Below, piece after piece: positions 1-6,845 of a stretch of DNA of 25,757 bases; the stretch's first letter is position 1; each line of letters starts with the position of its first letter. The notes below the pieces were generated by a model. The model saw nothing but the letters and a program-made list of their open reading frames with translations, ran no database searches and was not told the DNA's origin. Both the position numbers and the translations under genes were made by a program. The DNA is taken from positions 1 to 25,757 of the forward strand of contig CAJTKE010000028.1 in NCBI GenBank assembly GCA_910576865.1. Direction: 5' to 3'. Source of the stretch: an uncultured Oscillibacter sp. Lineage in GTDB: Bacteria; Bacillota; Clostridia; Oscillospirales; Oscillospiraceae.

Positions 1-139
1 GGACATGTCAAATAATCAAAAGAATGAGGTATCAAATTGATGAAGCAAAATCCGTTAAATATGATGCCCAACAACGAATACGAGTGACCGCCCCGGCCAC
101 TTTGGAAACACCATGGCAAGAAGAAAAGGGAGGTTCTGA
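1..139 (+). other. AT-richer leader region upstream of the RiPP cassette
   Basis: This stretch is clearly lower in GC than everything downstream, with A/T-rich third positions in every frame. It holds the promoter listed separately and ends in the ribosome binding site of the first precursor gene. Two tiny ORFs are visible. One of 42 codons (24-152) overlaps the first precursor start; one of 15 codons (40-87) starts inside the -35 box. Neither has a convincing ribosome binding site, and their codon use is unlike the neighbouring genes, so I do not call them as genes. The end of an upstream gene may lie in the first 15-40 bases but cannot be identified. Confidence 0.5.
37..65 (+). promoter_or_regulatory. 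SigA-type promoter of the CXXX-peptide cassette
   Basis: TTGATG (37-42), a 17-base spacer and TATGAT (60-65) match the vegetative consensus at 4/6 and 5/6 positions. Transcription would begin near 72, leaving an untranslated leader of about 67 bases before the first precursor start at 140. No terminator is visible between the precursor genes and 2953, so one transcript could cover all five genes. Confidence 0.6.
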
Positions 140-382
140 ATGGGTATCCTGAACGACGCCCTGATGGAGGCGCTCCAGGGCTTCCAGCGGCAATTCCCCG
201 TCCCCGCCCTGGCGGGCATGGCGGCCTCTTGTCAGGACCTGGACGCCTTCGGCTGCCGCTCCAGCTGCAGCGGGGACTGTGACGACAGCTGCAGCGGGTC
301 CTGTGACGGCAGCTGCGCGGGAAGCTGTGACGACAGCTGCGCCGGCTCCTGTGAGCACTCGGCCAGCTTTGAAGAGGACTGA
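140..382 (+). CDS. CXXX-repeat RiPP precursor peptide 1 (80 aa, 10 Cys)
   Basis: Predicted substrate of the radical SAM protein encoded at 896-2041. Residues 1 to about 30 form a leader with the shared motif LMEALQGFQ at 8-16, Pro20 and Ala23. The core has Cys at 39, 43, 47, 51, 55, 59, 63, 67 and 71, every fourth residue without a break, separated mainly by Ser, Gly and Asp. An extra Cys31 lies in the same four-residue register, with Asp35 in the intervening slot. The tail is short and acidic. A strong ribosome binding site (GGGAGG, 128-133) sits six bases before ATG 140. There is no signal peptide and no membrane segment. The mature product and the modification are unknown; a Cys-rich metal-binding peptide is the main alternative. 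Confidence 0.85.
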   Translation: MGILNDALMEALQGFQRQFPVPALAGMAASCQDLDAFGCRSSCSGDCDDSCSGSCDGSCAGSCDDSCAGSCEHSASFEED

Positions 383-398
383 CGGGGGAGGTGAGAGT

Positions 399-641
399 AT
401 GAGCTTGCTGAGCGAACGCCTGATGGACGCGCTTCTCGCGCTCCAGATTCCCAAACCGGCTTACGCCCTCTCCGGCCCGGGCTACGCGATGTCCGCCGGC
501 TGCCGGAGCACCTGCTCCGGCTCCTGTGACGGCAGCTGCTCCGGAGACTGTGACAGCAGCTGCGCCGGCGAGTGCGAGGAAAGCTGCTCCGGAGGCTGCA
601 CCTACAGCTGTTACAGCGAGTGCCAGGACGGCGAATACTGA
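399..641 (+). CDS. CXXX-repeat RiPP precursor peptide 2 (80 aa, 11 Cys)
   Basis: Paralogue of the preceding peptide and, by inference, also a substrate of the downstream radical SAM enzyme. The leader aligns without gaps to the other two over residues 1-23: LMDALLALQ at 8-16, Pro20, Ala23. The core begins with GCR, as in the others, and has Cys at 35 and then at every fourth residue to 75, eleven in all. Intervals alternate between acidic-first and Gly-centred triplets; the last two (TYS, YSE) introduce Tyr instead. The start is ATG 399, preceded by GGAGG (387-391). The same frame is open further upstream, but only this start has a ribosome binding site and restores the shared leader. It lies 16 bases after the first precursor. 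Confidence 0.85.
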   Translation: MSLLSERLMDALLALQIPKPAYALSGPGYAMSAGCRSTCSGSCDGSCSGDCDSSCAGECEESCSGGCTYSCYSECQDGEY

Positions 642-659
642 GAGAGGCGGGAGGCATTG

Positions 660-860
660 ATGAGCGTTTTGAGCACGGCCCTGATGGACAGGCTGCTGGA
701 ATTCCAGACCGCGAATCCGGCCTTCGCCGGGGAGTCCTTTTCCGACCGGGACCAATACGGCTGCCGCAACGCGTGCAGCGGCTCCTGCGAGGGAGACTGC
801 GTGGGGTCCTGTGACTCCACCTGCCACGGCGGCTGCGAGGGGTCCTTCGGCTACGAGTGA
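660..860 (+). CDS. CXXX-repeat RiPP precursor peptide 3 (66 aa, 7 Cys)
   Basis: Shortest of the three presumed precursors. Its leader has LMDRLLEFQ at 8-16, Pro20 and Ala23, aligned gaplessly with its paralogues. The core starts at GCR, with Cys at 35, 39, 43, 47, 51, 55 and 59, and closes with a short aromatic/acidic tail. ATG 660 is chosen over TTG 657 because GGGAGG (649-654) is well spaced for it and the peptide then begins MS like precursor 2. It lies 18 bases after precursor 2 and 35 bases before the enzyme gene. The core is about four repeats shorter than in its siblings, so the maturase, if it acts on all three, must tolerate variable repeat number. Confidence 0.83.
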   Translation: MSVLSTALMDRLLEFQTANPAFAGESFSDRDQYGCRNACSGSCEGDCVGSCDSTCHGGCEGSFGYE

Positions 861-895
861 TCCATCACGGATCCAGACAGACAGGAGTTGGGAAT

Positions 896-2041
896 TTGGA
901 AGTCAAGCGCAAGAAAATCCGGTTTGTTCCCTCCATATGCGTCACCCACGACTGCAACCTGAACTGCACCTACTGCTACCAGAGACACGACCGGACCGGG
1001 AAAATGACCCTGGACACCGCCAAGGCGTGTATTGACGACATCTTTCACAGCGTACCCGATTACGCCGTGGACGGGGTGGAGGTGGGGTTCATCGGCGGCG
1101 AGCCCCTTCTGGAGTTCGAACTTTTGAAGGAGGTCTTTTCCTACACCCGCTCCAGGTATCCGGACGTCGAGACCATTTTCTACGCCACCACCAACGGCAC
1201 CCTGCTGGACAGCGAAATGAAGGCGTGGTTCACGGCCCACAGGCGGGACTTCGTCCTGGGCCTGAGCCTGGACGGCGCCAGGGAGACCCACAACGCCAAC
1301 CGGAGCGGCTCCTTCGACCGGATCGACATCGACTTTTTCAGGCGGAACTGGCCGGAGCAGGGCGTGAAAATGACCCTGTCGGCGTACTCCATCCCCCGTC
1401 TGGCGGAGAACTGCAGGTTCGTCCACTCCCTGGGCTTCCGGAGCATCCGGGGCGTCAATCTGGCGGAGGGGGATTTCGACTGGGACGACGATCAATACAT
1501 CGAGCTGCTGATCCCCCAGCTCTCGGAGCTGGTCCGATTCTATCTCGACAGCGGCGAAACCCTGTCCAACCAGATGCTGGACCGGCGCCTCGCGGCCTGT
1601 GAGACGGAGAGAGCCGGCCGGCACAAGTGGTGCGGCATCGGCACGGGCTGTCCCTTCTACGACGTGGACGGGAAAAAATACCCCTGCTCCTTCATCACCC
1701 CCATGACCTTCTCTCCGGAGGAGATCGCGGACATCCTCCGGACGGACTTCACGAACGAGGACAATTTCATTGACGACTCCTGCCGCGAGAGCTGCTATAT
1801 GTTCCCCATCTGCCCCACCTGCTCCGGGGCCAACTACCTGAAGAACAAATCCTTCAAGACCCGGGACAAGAGCCGGTGCAGGATCCAGAAGCTGGTCCTG
1901 CTGTTCGCCGCGGACCTGCAGGCCAGGAGGATCGTCCGGAACCCGGAGGCCCTGAATCCCGGCGCTCTGTACCACACCATCGAGGCCATCAAAAACATCC
2001 GCGCGCTGTACCTGGACGAGTTCCAGCGGTTCGGACTGTAA
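896..2041 (+). CDS. radical SAM/SPASM peptide maturase of the CXXX cassette
   Basis: Predicted to install modifications on the three Cys-rich peptides upstream, probably thioether or other Cys-centred crosslinks; the chemistry is inferred. With a TTG start at 896 the protein has 381 residues. Cys20, Cys24 and Cys27 form the CX3CX2C site for the SAM-binding [4Fe-4S] cluster, and GGEP follows at 67-70. The C-terminal part fits a SPASM domain binding two auxiliary clusters: Cys246, X12, Gly, X4, Cys264, then Cys296, 300, 306 and 309 (CX3CX5CX2C), and Cys328. An ORF open from GTG 857 overlaps precursor 3, but AGGAG (883-887) lies eight bases before TTG 896, which I take as the start. There is no RRE-like extension at the N-terminus. 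From memory, the NCBI family 'CXXX repeat peptide maturase' is the closest named class; this was not tested. Confidence 0.85.
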   Translation: MEVKRKKIRFVPSICVTHDCNLNCTYCYQRHDRTGKMTLDTAKACIDDIFHSVPDYAVDGVEVGFIGGEPLLEFELLKEVFSYTRSRYPDVETIFYATTNGTLLDSEMKAWFTAHRRDFVLGLSLDGARETHNANRSGSFDRIDIDFFRRNWPEQGVKMTLSAYSIPRLAENCRFVHSLGFRSIRGVNLAEGDFDWDDDQYIELLIPQLSELVRFYLDSGETLSNQMLDRRLAACETERAGRHKWCGIGTGCPFYDVDGKKYPCSFITPMTFSPEEIADILRTDFTNEDNFIDDSCRESCYMFPICPTCSGANYLKNKSFKTRDKSRCRIQKLVLLFAADLQARRIVRNPEALNPGALYHTIEAIKNIRALYLDEFQRFGL

Positions 2042-2063
2042 CGAAATGACAGGAGGTCTCTCC

Positions 2064-2942
2064 ATGGAACACACCCTCTCCACCACCACCCTGACCGCCG
2101 GCTTCCGGACCCTGGGCGGCGAGCTGGTCTCTCTCCGGGACGCCGCCGGAACCGAGTACCTCTGGCAGGGCGACCCCGCCTTCTGGTCCGGGCGGAACCC
2201 CATCCTCTTCCCCATCGTGGGCAGTCTGAAGGACGGCCGGGTCGATCTCAACGGCCAGACCTTCGAGATGGGCCGCCATGGCTTCGCCCGAACGAGCGAA
2301 TTCACCCTGACGGACCAAGCGCCGGACTCCGTCACCCTGGAGCTCCGGGAGAGCCCGGAGACCCTGGCCCGGTTCCCCTTCCCCTTCATCCTCCGGGTCC
2401 GGCATCAGCTTTTGGAAAACGGCTTCTCCACCGCCTTCACCGTGGAGAATCCCGGCCCGGAGCCCATGCCCTTCTGCATCGGGGCCCACACCGCCATCCG
2501 CTGCCCCCTCCTGCCGGGCGAACGCTTTGAGGACTACCAGCTGGTCTTCGACCAGCCCGAGGACGCGGACACCCTCCTCCTCAGCCCCCGGGGCCTCCTC
2601 CGGCCCGGGGAGACGGAGCCCATGCTCCAAGGCGGCCGAATCGCCCTGGAGTACGAAACGTTCCGGCGCCTGGACACCTTGATCTTCCAGGGCCTCCGCT
2701 CCACCCGGGTTTCCCTGCGCCACAGGGAGACGGGCCGGGGCGTCTCCCTGGACTTCCGCCAGTTCCCCATGGTGGCCTTCTGGACCAAGCCCGGGGCTCC
2801 CTTCCTGTGCATGGAGCCCTGGCAGGGCTGCGCCGCCCTTGAGAACGAGTCCGGCCGCTTCCGGGACAAGCCCCACGTCCTCACCCTGGCCCCCGGGGAG
2901 AAAAAGGAGCTGGCCTATGCCTTCACCCTGCCGGACAATTGA
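2064..2942 (+). CDS. aldose 1-epimerase family protein (LacX-like)
   Basis: A 292-residue galactose-mutarotase-fold protein, expected to interconvert anomers of an aldose or phosphorylated sugar in the cytoplasm. Recognisable family features are the YLWQGDP..FW segment near residue 30, ILFPIVGSL, RHGFAR, IGAHTAIRCPL (position of the family His) and CMEPWQG near the end, where the family's acidic residue sits. ATG 2064 is preferred to 2046 because AGGAGGT (2051-2057) lies six bases before it. The gene follows the radical SAM gene by 22 bases in the same direction and shares the terminator at 2953, so it is probably co-transcribed. No role in peptide maturation is evident, and the substrate cannot be read from sequence. 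Confidence 0.85.
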   Translation: MEHTLSTTTLTAGFRTLGGELVSLRDAAGTEYLWQGDPAFWSGRNPILFPIVGSLKDGRVDLNGQTFEMGRHGFARTSEFTLTDQAPDSVTLELRESPETLARFPFPFILRVRHQLLENGFSTAFTVENPGPEPMPFCIGAHTAIRCPLLPGERFEDYQLVFDQPEDADTLLLSPRGLLRPGETEPMLQGGRIALEYETFRRLDTLIFQGLRSTRVSLRHRETGRGVSLDFRQFPMVAFWTKPGAPFLCMEPWQGCAALENESGRFRDKPHVLTLAPGEKKELAYAFTLPDN

Positions 2943-2952
2943 ACACGGAAAA

Positions 2953-2992
2953 AACGGCCCTCCGGCGTCTCCGCCGGGGGCCGTTCTTTTTA
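2953..2992. terminator. bidirectional intrinsic terminator
   Basis: A GC-rich stem (arms near 2953-2967 and 2972-2985) is followed on the + strand by CTTTTTATT and flanked on the other side by an A-run, so it can stop transcription from both directions. It ends the RiPP/epimerase transcript and lies at the 3' end of the convergent anti-sigma gene, whose stop codon is at 2990-2992. Confidence 0.8.
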
Positions 2993-4606
2993 TTCCCTTA
3001 TGGGCCGTATCTCCAAGTAATAGTGTTCCCGCTCCAGATCCAGCTCCACAGACGTGACCCCGCCCTCCAGGTCAAAGCCGAAGTCCTGCCCCGTGATTTC
3101 CACGTTCCCCGTGTTCACCAGGGCGGCGCTCTGCCGGGTGAAGTCCAGGGAGGATCCCAGCCGGGTCATCAGATCATAGCCCTGGAGCCCCGCGTTCTCC
3201 GAGCCGGAGCAGGCGAAGTCAAAGCTGGGCGCCTTCCAGAAGCCGCACTCCACCTTCACGCTCCCCCCGGCGGGCACCGTCACCGGGAAGACCAGGTACA
3301 GCACCCGGTCCTGCCACAGGGTCTCCATCACCATATCGTCCAGCCGCCCGTCGGCGTAGCGGTCCATGGACGCGCCGGAGAGGAGGCCGTACCGGGTCAG
3401 CAGCTCCGCCGCGGCCCTCCGGTACATCTCGAAGGTGACGGGGCCGTCCTCCGTCACCCAGCCCTCCCCGTAGATGTCGTAGTTCTCCATGCAGTCCCGG
3501 CAGACCAGCTCCAGCATCTCGTCCAGGGTGGCCGTCCTCCGGGTGACGGTGCAGGAAACCCCCTCGATCTCCTCTCCGGGGTAACAGCCGCCGTCCTGGT
3601 AGCCCTGGAGGGTATAGTCCCCGATGTCCTCCCCCAGCACGATCAGCAGCTTCACCTTCGGCTCGTGCCGCTTCCCGTCGGGGACGAAATAACTGTACCG
3701 CCGGAAGCCCCCGTCCCACTCACAGCCGTTGAAGCCGTAGGTGAGGATTTTCGTGGCGTCCTCGTCGATCTCGAAGGACACCGTCTGGGTGGCCGCCGGG
3801 TACCGCTCGTGGGGCGCGGCGAAATCCGAGAACTCGTACACCGTCACCGGGATATCCAAAACCGGGTGCTTCCCCAGGGCCTGTTCCATGTAGCCCCCGC
3901 TCTCCAGAAGGGCCTTGTACCCCCTCCAGCTGTTCAGCTCCATGAGGTTCATGGTGTCCGGCTCCTCCGCCCCGACGGTGGACTCGAAGCCCCCGGCGTA
4001 AGCCCCGGCGTGCAAAACCGCCTCCACGGCCTCCCCGTCTATCTTCATGGCGGGCAGCTCCTCCGCCAGATCAGCGAAGCGCCCGGTGAAGGGGTACAGG
4101 GCCGTCACGGTGATGTCCGCCTCCGTGGGGTTGCTCAAAATATAGGTGTCCGTCACCCCGGCCCCCCACTGGCGGGACTCCCTGTAGCCGTTCGTCTCCC
4201 GGGCGAAATCCCAGGTGACCTCCCGCTCCGCCGTCAGCCCGGCGGCATCCTCCAGGACGGTCAGGGGCAGCACCGGCCCGGCGTAGGACAGGAAGGCGGT
4301 CCCGTCCTCCACGCCGCCGGTTTCGCCGGACGCGCCGGGGTCCATGGGCGCGCCGTCCGCCGGGGTGTCCCCGGAGGCGCCGCCGGAGTTCCCGGAGTCC
4401 GCGCCGATGGCGGCGCCGCCGTCATGGCCCCGGAGGCCCCCGGTGACCCGCCAGCCGAAGCCCAGGCCCATCACCAGCGCCAGACACGCCGCCAGGGCCC
4501 CCCAGCGCCTCCAGGCGGTTTTGTCCTTCCGCCGGACCTCCAGGGCCTCCTCCACCAACGCCGGGTCCGCAAGGCCCAGGACCCGGAACAGCCGCTCCGC
4601 TCTCAT
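2990..4606 (-). CDS. membrane-anchored putative anti-sigma factor
   Basis: A 538-residue protein whose ATG overlaps the TGA of the ECF sigma gene (ATGA, 4603-4606), the usual arrangement of a sigma/anti-sigma pair with coupled translation. The first ~33 residues are cytosolic and charged. A single membrane segment spans about 34-53. A Gly/Ser/Asp-rich linker follows (about 55-95), then a large extracytoplasmic region of about 440 residues. I see no zinc-binding anti-sigma (HxxxCxxC) motif in the short cytosolic part, so the contact with sigma is inferred from gene order. The outer domain has many Tyr, Trp and acidic residues and I cannot assign it to a named family. It could be a sensor or a secreted-side protein regulated by the sigma factor rather than an inhibitor. 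Confidence 0.65.
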   Translation of the reverse strand: MRAERLFRVLGLADPALVEEALEVRRKDKTAWRRWGALAACLALVMGLGFGWRVTGGLRGHDGGAAIGADSGNSGGASGDTPADGAPMDPGASGETGGVEDGTAFLSYAGPVLPLTVLEDAAGLTAEREVTWDFARETNGYRESRQWGAGVTDTYILSNPTEADITVTALYPFTGRFADLAEELPAMKIDGEAVEAVLHAGAYAGGFESTVGAEEPDTMNLMELNSWRGYKALLESGGYMEQALGKHPVLDIPVTVYEFSDFAAPHERYPAATQTVSFEIDEDATKILTYGFNGCEWDGGFRRYSYFVPDGKRHEPKVKLLIVLGEDIGDYTLQGYQDGGCYPGEEIEGVSCTVTRRTATLDEMLELVCRDCMENYDIYGEGWVTEDGPVTFEMYRRAAAELLTRYGLLSGASMDRYADGRLDDMVMETLWQDRVLYLVFPVTVPAGGSVKVECGFWKAPSFDFACSGSENAGLQGYDLMTRLGSSLDFTRQSAALVNTGNVEITGQDFGFDLEGGVTSVELDLEREHYYLEIRPIRE

Positions 4607-5160
4607 ACCGCGACCCCCTCCCTCTCCAGGTATTCCCGCAGGGCCCTCCGGCTCCGGAAGAGGGAGGATTTCACCTTTCCCTCCCCGCAGCCCAGGGCCA
4701 TCGCGATTTCCGCCACGCTCTCGCCGTACCAGTAGCGCCGGAGGAACATGGCCCGCCCCTCCCGGGAGAGACCCCGGAGAAACACGTTCAGCAGCTCCGC
4801 CAGCTCCAGGTCCTCCGCCGCCCGGCCCGTCCGGCCCGGGTCCGGGAGGCAGTCCTCCAGCTCTCCCAGCAGGGCCTCCGCCCCGCCGCCCCGCTTTTCC
4901 GCCTGCCGGCTTCTCCAGCGGTCCAGGGAGAGGTTTCGGGTGATCTGCCCCAGCCAGGTCCGGAGGACCCCGGGCCGGGCCGGGGGGATGGCCTCCCAGG
5001 CCCGGAGGTAGGTGTCGTTGACGCACTCCTCCGAGTCCTCCCGGCTTCGCAGCAGGTTCCACGCGATGCTGTGCAGCAGCCGCCCGTACTTCCCGTCGGT
5101 CTCCCGGATGGCCTGCTGGTCCCGGGCCCAGTACAGCTCGATGATCCGCCCGTCCTCCAT
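4603..5160 (-). CDS. ECF-type RNA polymerase sigma factor
   Basis: A 185-residue sigma-70 family protein with only regions 2 and 4. Region 2 covers about residues 10-80 and includes SREDSEECVNDTYLRAWEAI, the -10 binding helix region. Region 4 covers about 118-175, with a helix-turn-helix around SVAEIAMALGCGEGKVKSSL. This is normal ECF size. ATG 5160 has GAGGAGG upstream. The stop overlaps the start of the membrane protein gene by four bases, suggesting stoichiometric production of a sigma factor and its regulator. An ECF-like promoter motif lies immediately upstream, consistent with positive autoregulation. The signal and the regulon are unknown. Confidence 0.92.
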   Translation of the reverse strand: MEDGRIIELYWARDQQAIRETDGKYGRLLHSIAWNLLRSREDSEECVNDTYLRAWEAIPPARPGVLRTWLGQITRNLSLDRWRSRQAEKRGGGAEALLGELEDCLPDPGRTGRAAEDLELAELLNVFLRGLSREGRAMFLRRYWYGESVAEIAMALGCGEGKVKSSLFRSRRALREYLEREGVAV

Positions 5161-5193
5161 GTCCTCCGCCTCCTCTCAGGTCCTTTGTACATA

Positions 5194-5221
5194 CAGACGG
5201 AAAAACCCGCCGCCGGGTTCC
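5194..5221 (-). promoter_or_regulatory. candidate autoregulated ECF promoter
   Basis: On the - strand, GGAACC (5221-5216), a 16-base spacer and CGTCTG (5199-5194) resemble the GGAAC / CGTC pattern of many ECF-dependent promoters. The predicted start near 5187 leaves a short leader before the sigma ATG at 5160. The same bases contain a 6-bp hairpin (5204-5219) followed by a short T-run, so a weak terminator for readthrough from the symporter gene is an alternative reading. Confidence 0.45.
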
Positions 5222-5243
5222 GCGCCGCCGGAAAAAATCCGGT

Positions 5244-5273
5244 GAAAAACGAGACAGCCCCGAGGGGCTGTCC
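5244..5273 (-). terminator. intrinsic terminator of the AGCS symporter gene
   Basis: Nine-base perfect arms GACAGCCCC / GGGGCTGTC (5253-5272) are followed on the - strand by five T residues (5249-5245). It lies 18 bases beyond the symporter stop codon. Confidence 0.8.
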
Positions 5274-5290
5274 CGTCAGACGGTTTTCGC

Positions 5291-6703
5291 TTATTGCAGG
5301 CCGCTCTTGCCGCCGAAGTATTTCTTCGTCTCCGCGGCCACCACGCCGGACAGGGCGAACAGGCCGATGAAGTTGGGGATGGCCATCAGGCCGTTGAAGG
5401 TGTCCGCCACGTCCCACACGAAGCTGAGGGGGGACACGCAGCCCACCACCACCACGGCGATGAAGACCACCTGGAACACCCGGACGGCGGTGTGGCCGAA
5501 CAGGTACTGGACGCAGCGGGTGCCGTACAGGGACCAGCCCAGAACGGTGGAGAAGGCGAACAGGGCCAGGGCCACCGCCACGAACAGCGCCGCGAACTTC
5601 CCGCCGAAGACGGTGGACAGGGCGGCGGTGATGACCTCGCTGCCGGGCCGGGTGCCGAACTCGATGGGCACCCCGCTGCAGATGATGGTCAGCGCCGTCA
5701 GGGAGCAGATGACGATGGTGTCCACGAACACCTCGAAGATGCCGTACAGGCCCTGGTTCACGGGGCCCTTGGTGTCCGCCGCCGCGTGGGCGATGGCCGC
5801 GGAGCCCAGGCCCGCCTCGTTGGAGAAGGCGCTGCGCCGCAGGCCCCAGATGATGGTCTGCTTCAGCACGATGCCGCTGGCCGCGCCGCCGACGGCCTGG
5901 GGCGTGAAGGCGGTGGAGAAGATTTTCACGAAGGCGTCGGGCACGTTGCCGATGTGGGCCCCGATGACCACCAGGGCGAAGATGATGTAGAAAACGCTCA
6001 TGAAGGGGATCAGCTTCTCCGTGACGGCGCCGATGCGCTTGATGCCGCCCAGGAGGATGATGGCCACCAGCAGGGCCAGGACGATGCCCATGAACCACTT
6101 CAGCCCCGTCTCCATTCCGGCGGAGACGCTGGTGAAGGCGGCGAAGGCCCCGATGACGGACCCGGTGATGCTGTTCACCTGGGACATGTTGCCGATGCCG
6201 AAGGAGGCCAGGGTGGCGAACACGGCGAAGACCCCCGCCAGCCACTTCCAGCTCCTGCCCAGGCCGTTGGCGATGTAGTACATGGGGCCGCCGACCCAGT
6301 CGCCCTTGGCGTCCCGCTCCCGGTACTTGATGGCCAGGACGATCTCGGAATACTTGGTCACCATGCCCACCAGCGCCGCCAGCCACAGCCAGAAGATGGC
6401 CCCGTAGCCGCCCATGGCGATGGCCTGGGTGGTGCCCACGATGTTGCCCGTGCCCACGGTGGCGGACAGGGCGGTGGTGACGGCCTGCATGGGCGTGACG
6501 GCGCCCTCTCCGGCCTCCTGCTTCTGGAACATCTTGCCGACGGTGTTTTTCATGGCGTGGCCGAAGTGCACGAACTGCACGCCGCCGTTGCGGATGGTCA
6601 GGAACAGTCCCCCCGCGATGGCGCAGGGCAGGAACGTGTACATCCACGCGAAGTCGTTCAGCGGCCCCTTCAAGAAGTCCAGGATGCTGTTGATGATTCC
6701 CAT
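5291..6703 (-). CDS. alanine/glycine:cation symporter (AGCS family)
   Basis: A 470-residue inner-membrane transporter expected to import alanine or glycine with Na+ or H+. Roughly ten to eleven hydrophobic segments are visible. The family signature region WGLRRSAFSNEAGLGSAA is near residue 270, and the N-terminal TIRNGGVQF and ATVGTGNIVGTTQAI segments are typical of AlsT/DagA proteins. ATG 6703 is chosen because AGGAGG sits upstream; a 17-codon extension to 6754 lacks a ribosome binding site. It is a single-gene unit with its own promoter (6745-6773) and terminator (5244-5273). Alanine versus glycine preference cannot be read from sequence. Confidence 0.93.
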   Translation of the reverse strand: MGIINSILDFLKGPLNDFAWMYTFLPCAIAGGLFLTIRNGGVQFVHFGHAMKNTVGKMFQKQEAGEGAVTPMQAVTTALSATVGTGNIVGTTQAIAMGGYGAIFWLWLAALVGMVTKYSEIVLAIKYRERDAKGDWVGGPMYYIANGLGRSWKWLAGVFAVFATLASFGIGNMSQVNSITGSVIGAFAAFTSVSAGMETGLKWFMGIVLALLVAIILLGGIKRIGAVTEKLIPFMSVFYIIFALVVIGAHIGNVPDAFVKIFSTAFTPQAVGGAASGIVLKQTIIWGLRRSAFSNEAGLGSAAIAHAAADTKGPVNQGLYGIFEVFVDTIVICSLTALTIICSGVPIEFGTRPGSEVITAALSTVFGGKFAALFVAVALALFAFSTVLGWSLYGTRCVQYLFGHTAVRVFQVVFIAVVVVGCVSPLSFVWDVADTFNGLMAIPNFIGLFALSGVVAAETKKYFGGKSGLQ

Positions 6704-6744
6704 ATTTTCCCTCCTAAATGTGAAACGCCCGGTATAATGGTAAC

Positions 6745-6773
6745 ACCTTACCACGCGGCTCCCCGGCTGTCAA
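6745..6773 (-). promoter_or_regulatory. promoter of the AGCS symporter gene
   Basis: TTGACA (6773-6768), a 17-base spacer and TAAGGT (6750-6745). The -35 is perfect and the -10 weak (3/6), which is common at regulated promoters. The leader to ATG 6703 is about 35 bases. Confidence 0.55.
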
Positions 6774-6845
6774 TCGTACTTTTTTACAAAATGTCCGCAA
6801 AACAAGGACGAATATTCGCCAACGGCGCACCATGGGCAGGTTCGG

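Noticed and set aside
40..87. 15-codon ORF at the left end
   Set aside because: Its ATG lies in the -35 box of the promoter, so it would not be on that transcript.
24..152. 42-codon ORF overlapping the first precursor start
   Set aside because: Weak ribosome binding site and AT-rich codon use unlike neighbours; it overlaps the promoter and the precursor start. Not fully excluded.
254..840. Regular 12- and 24-base repeats as a possible CRISPR or satellite array
   Set aside because: The repeats are in-frame Cys codons inside three ribosome-binding-site-equipped genes; there are no spacers and no cas genes.
857..895. GTG start 13 codons earlier for the radical SAM gene
   Set aside because: It overlaps the precursor 3 stop and has no ribosome binding site, whereas TTG 896 has AGGAG at ideal distance.
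2939..4735. A 598-codon + strand frame antisense to the anti-sigma gene
   Set aside because: Mirror-frame artefact of high GC; no family resemblance, and it starts in the terminator.
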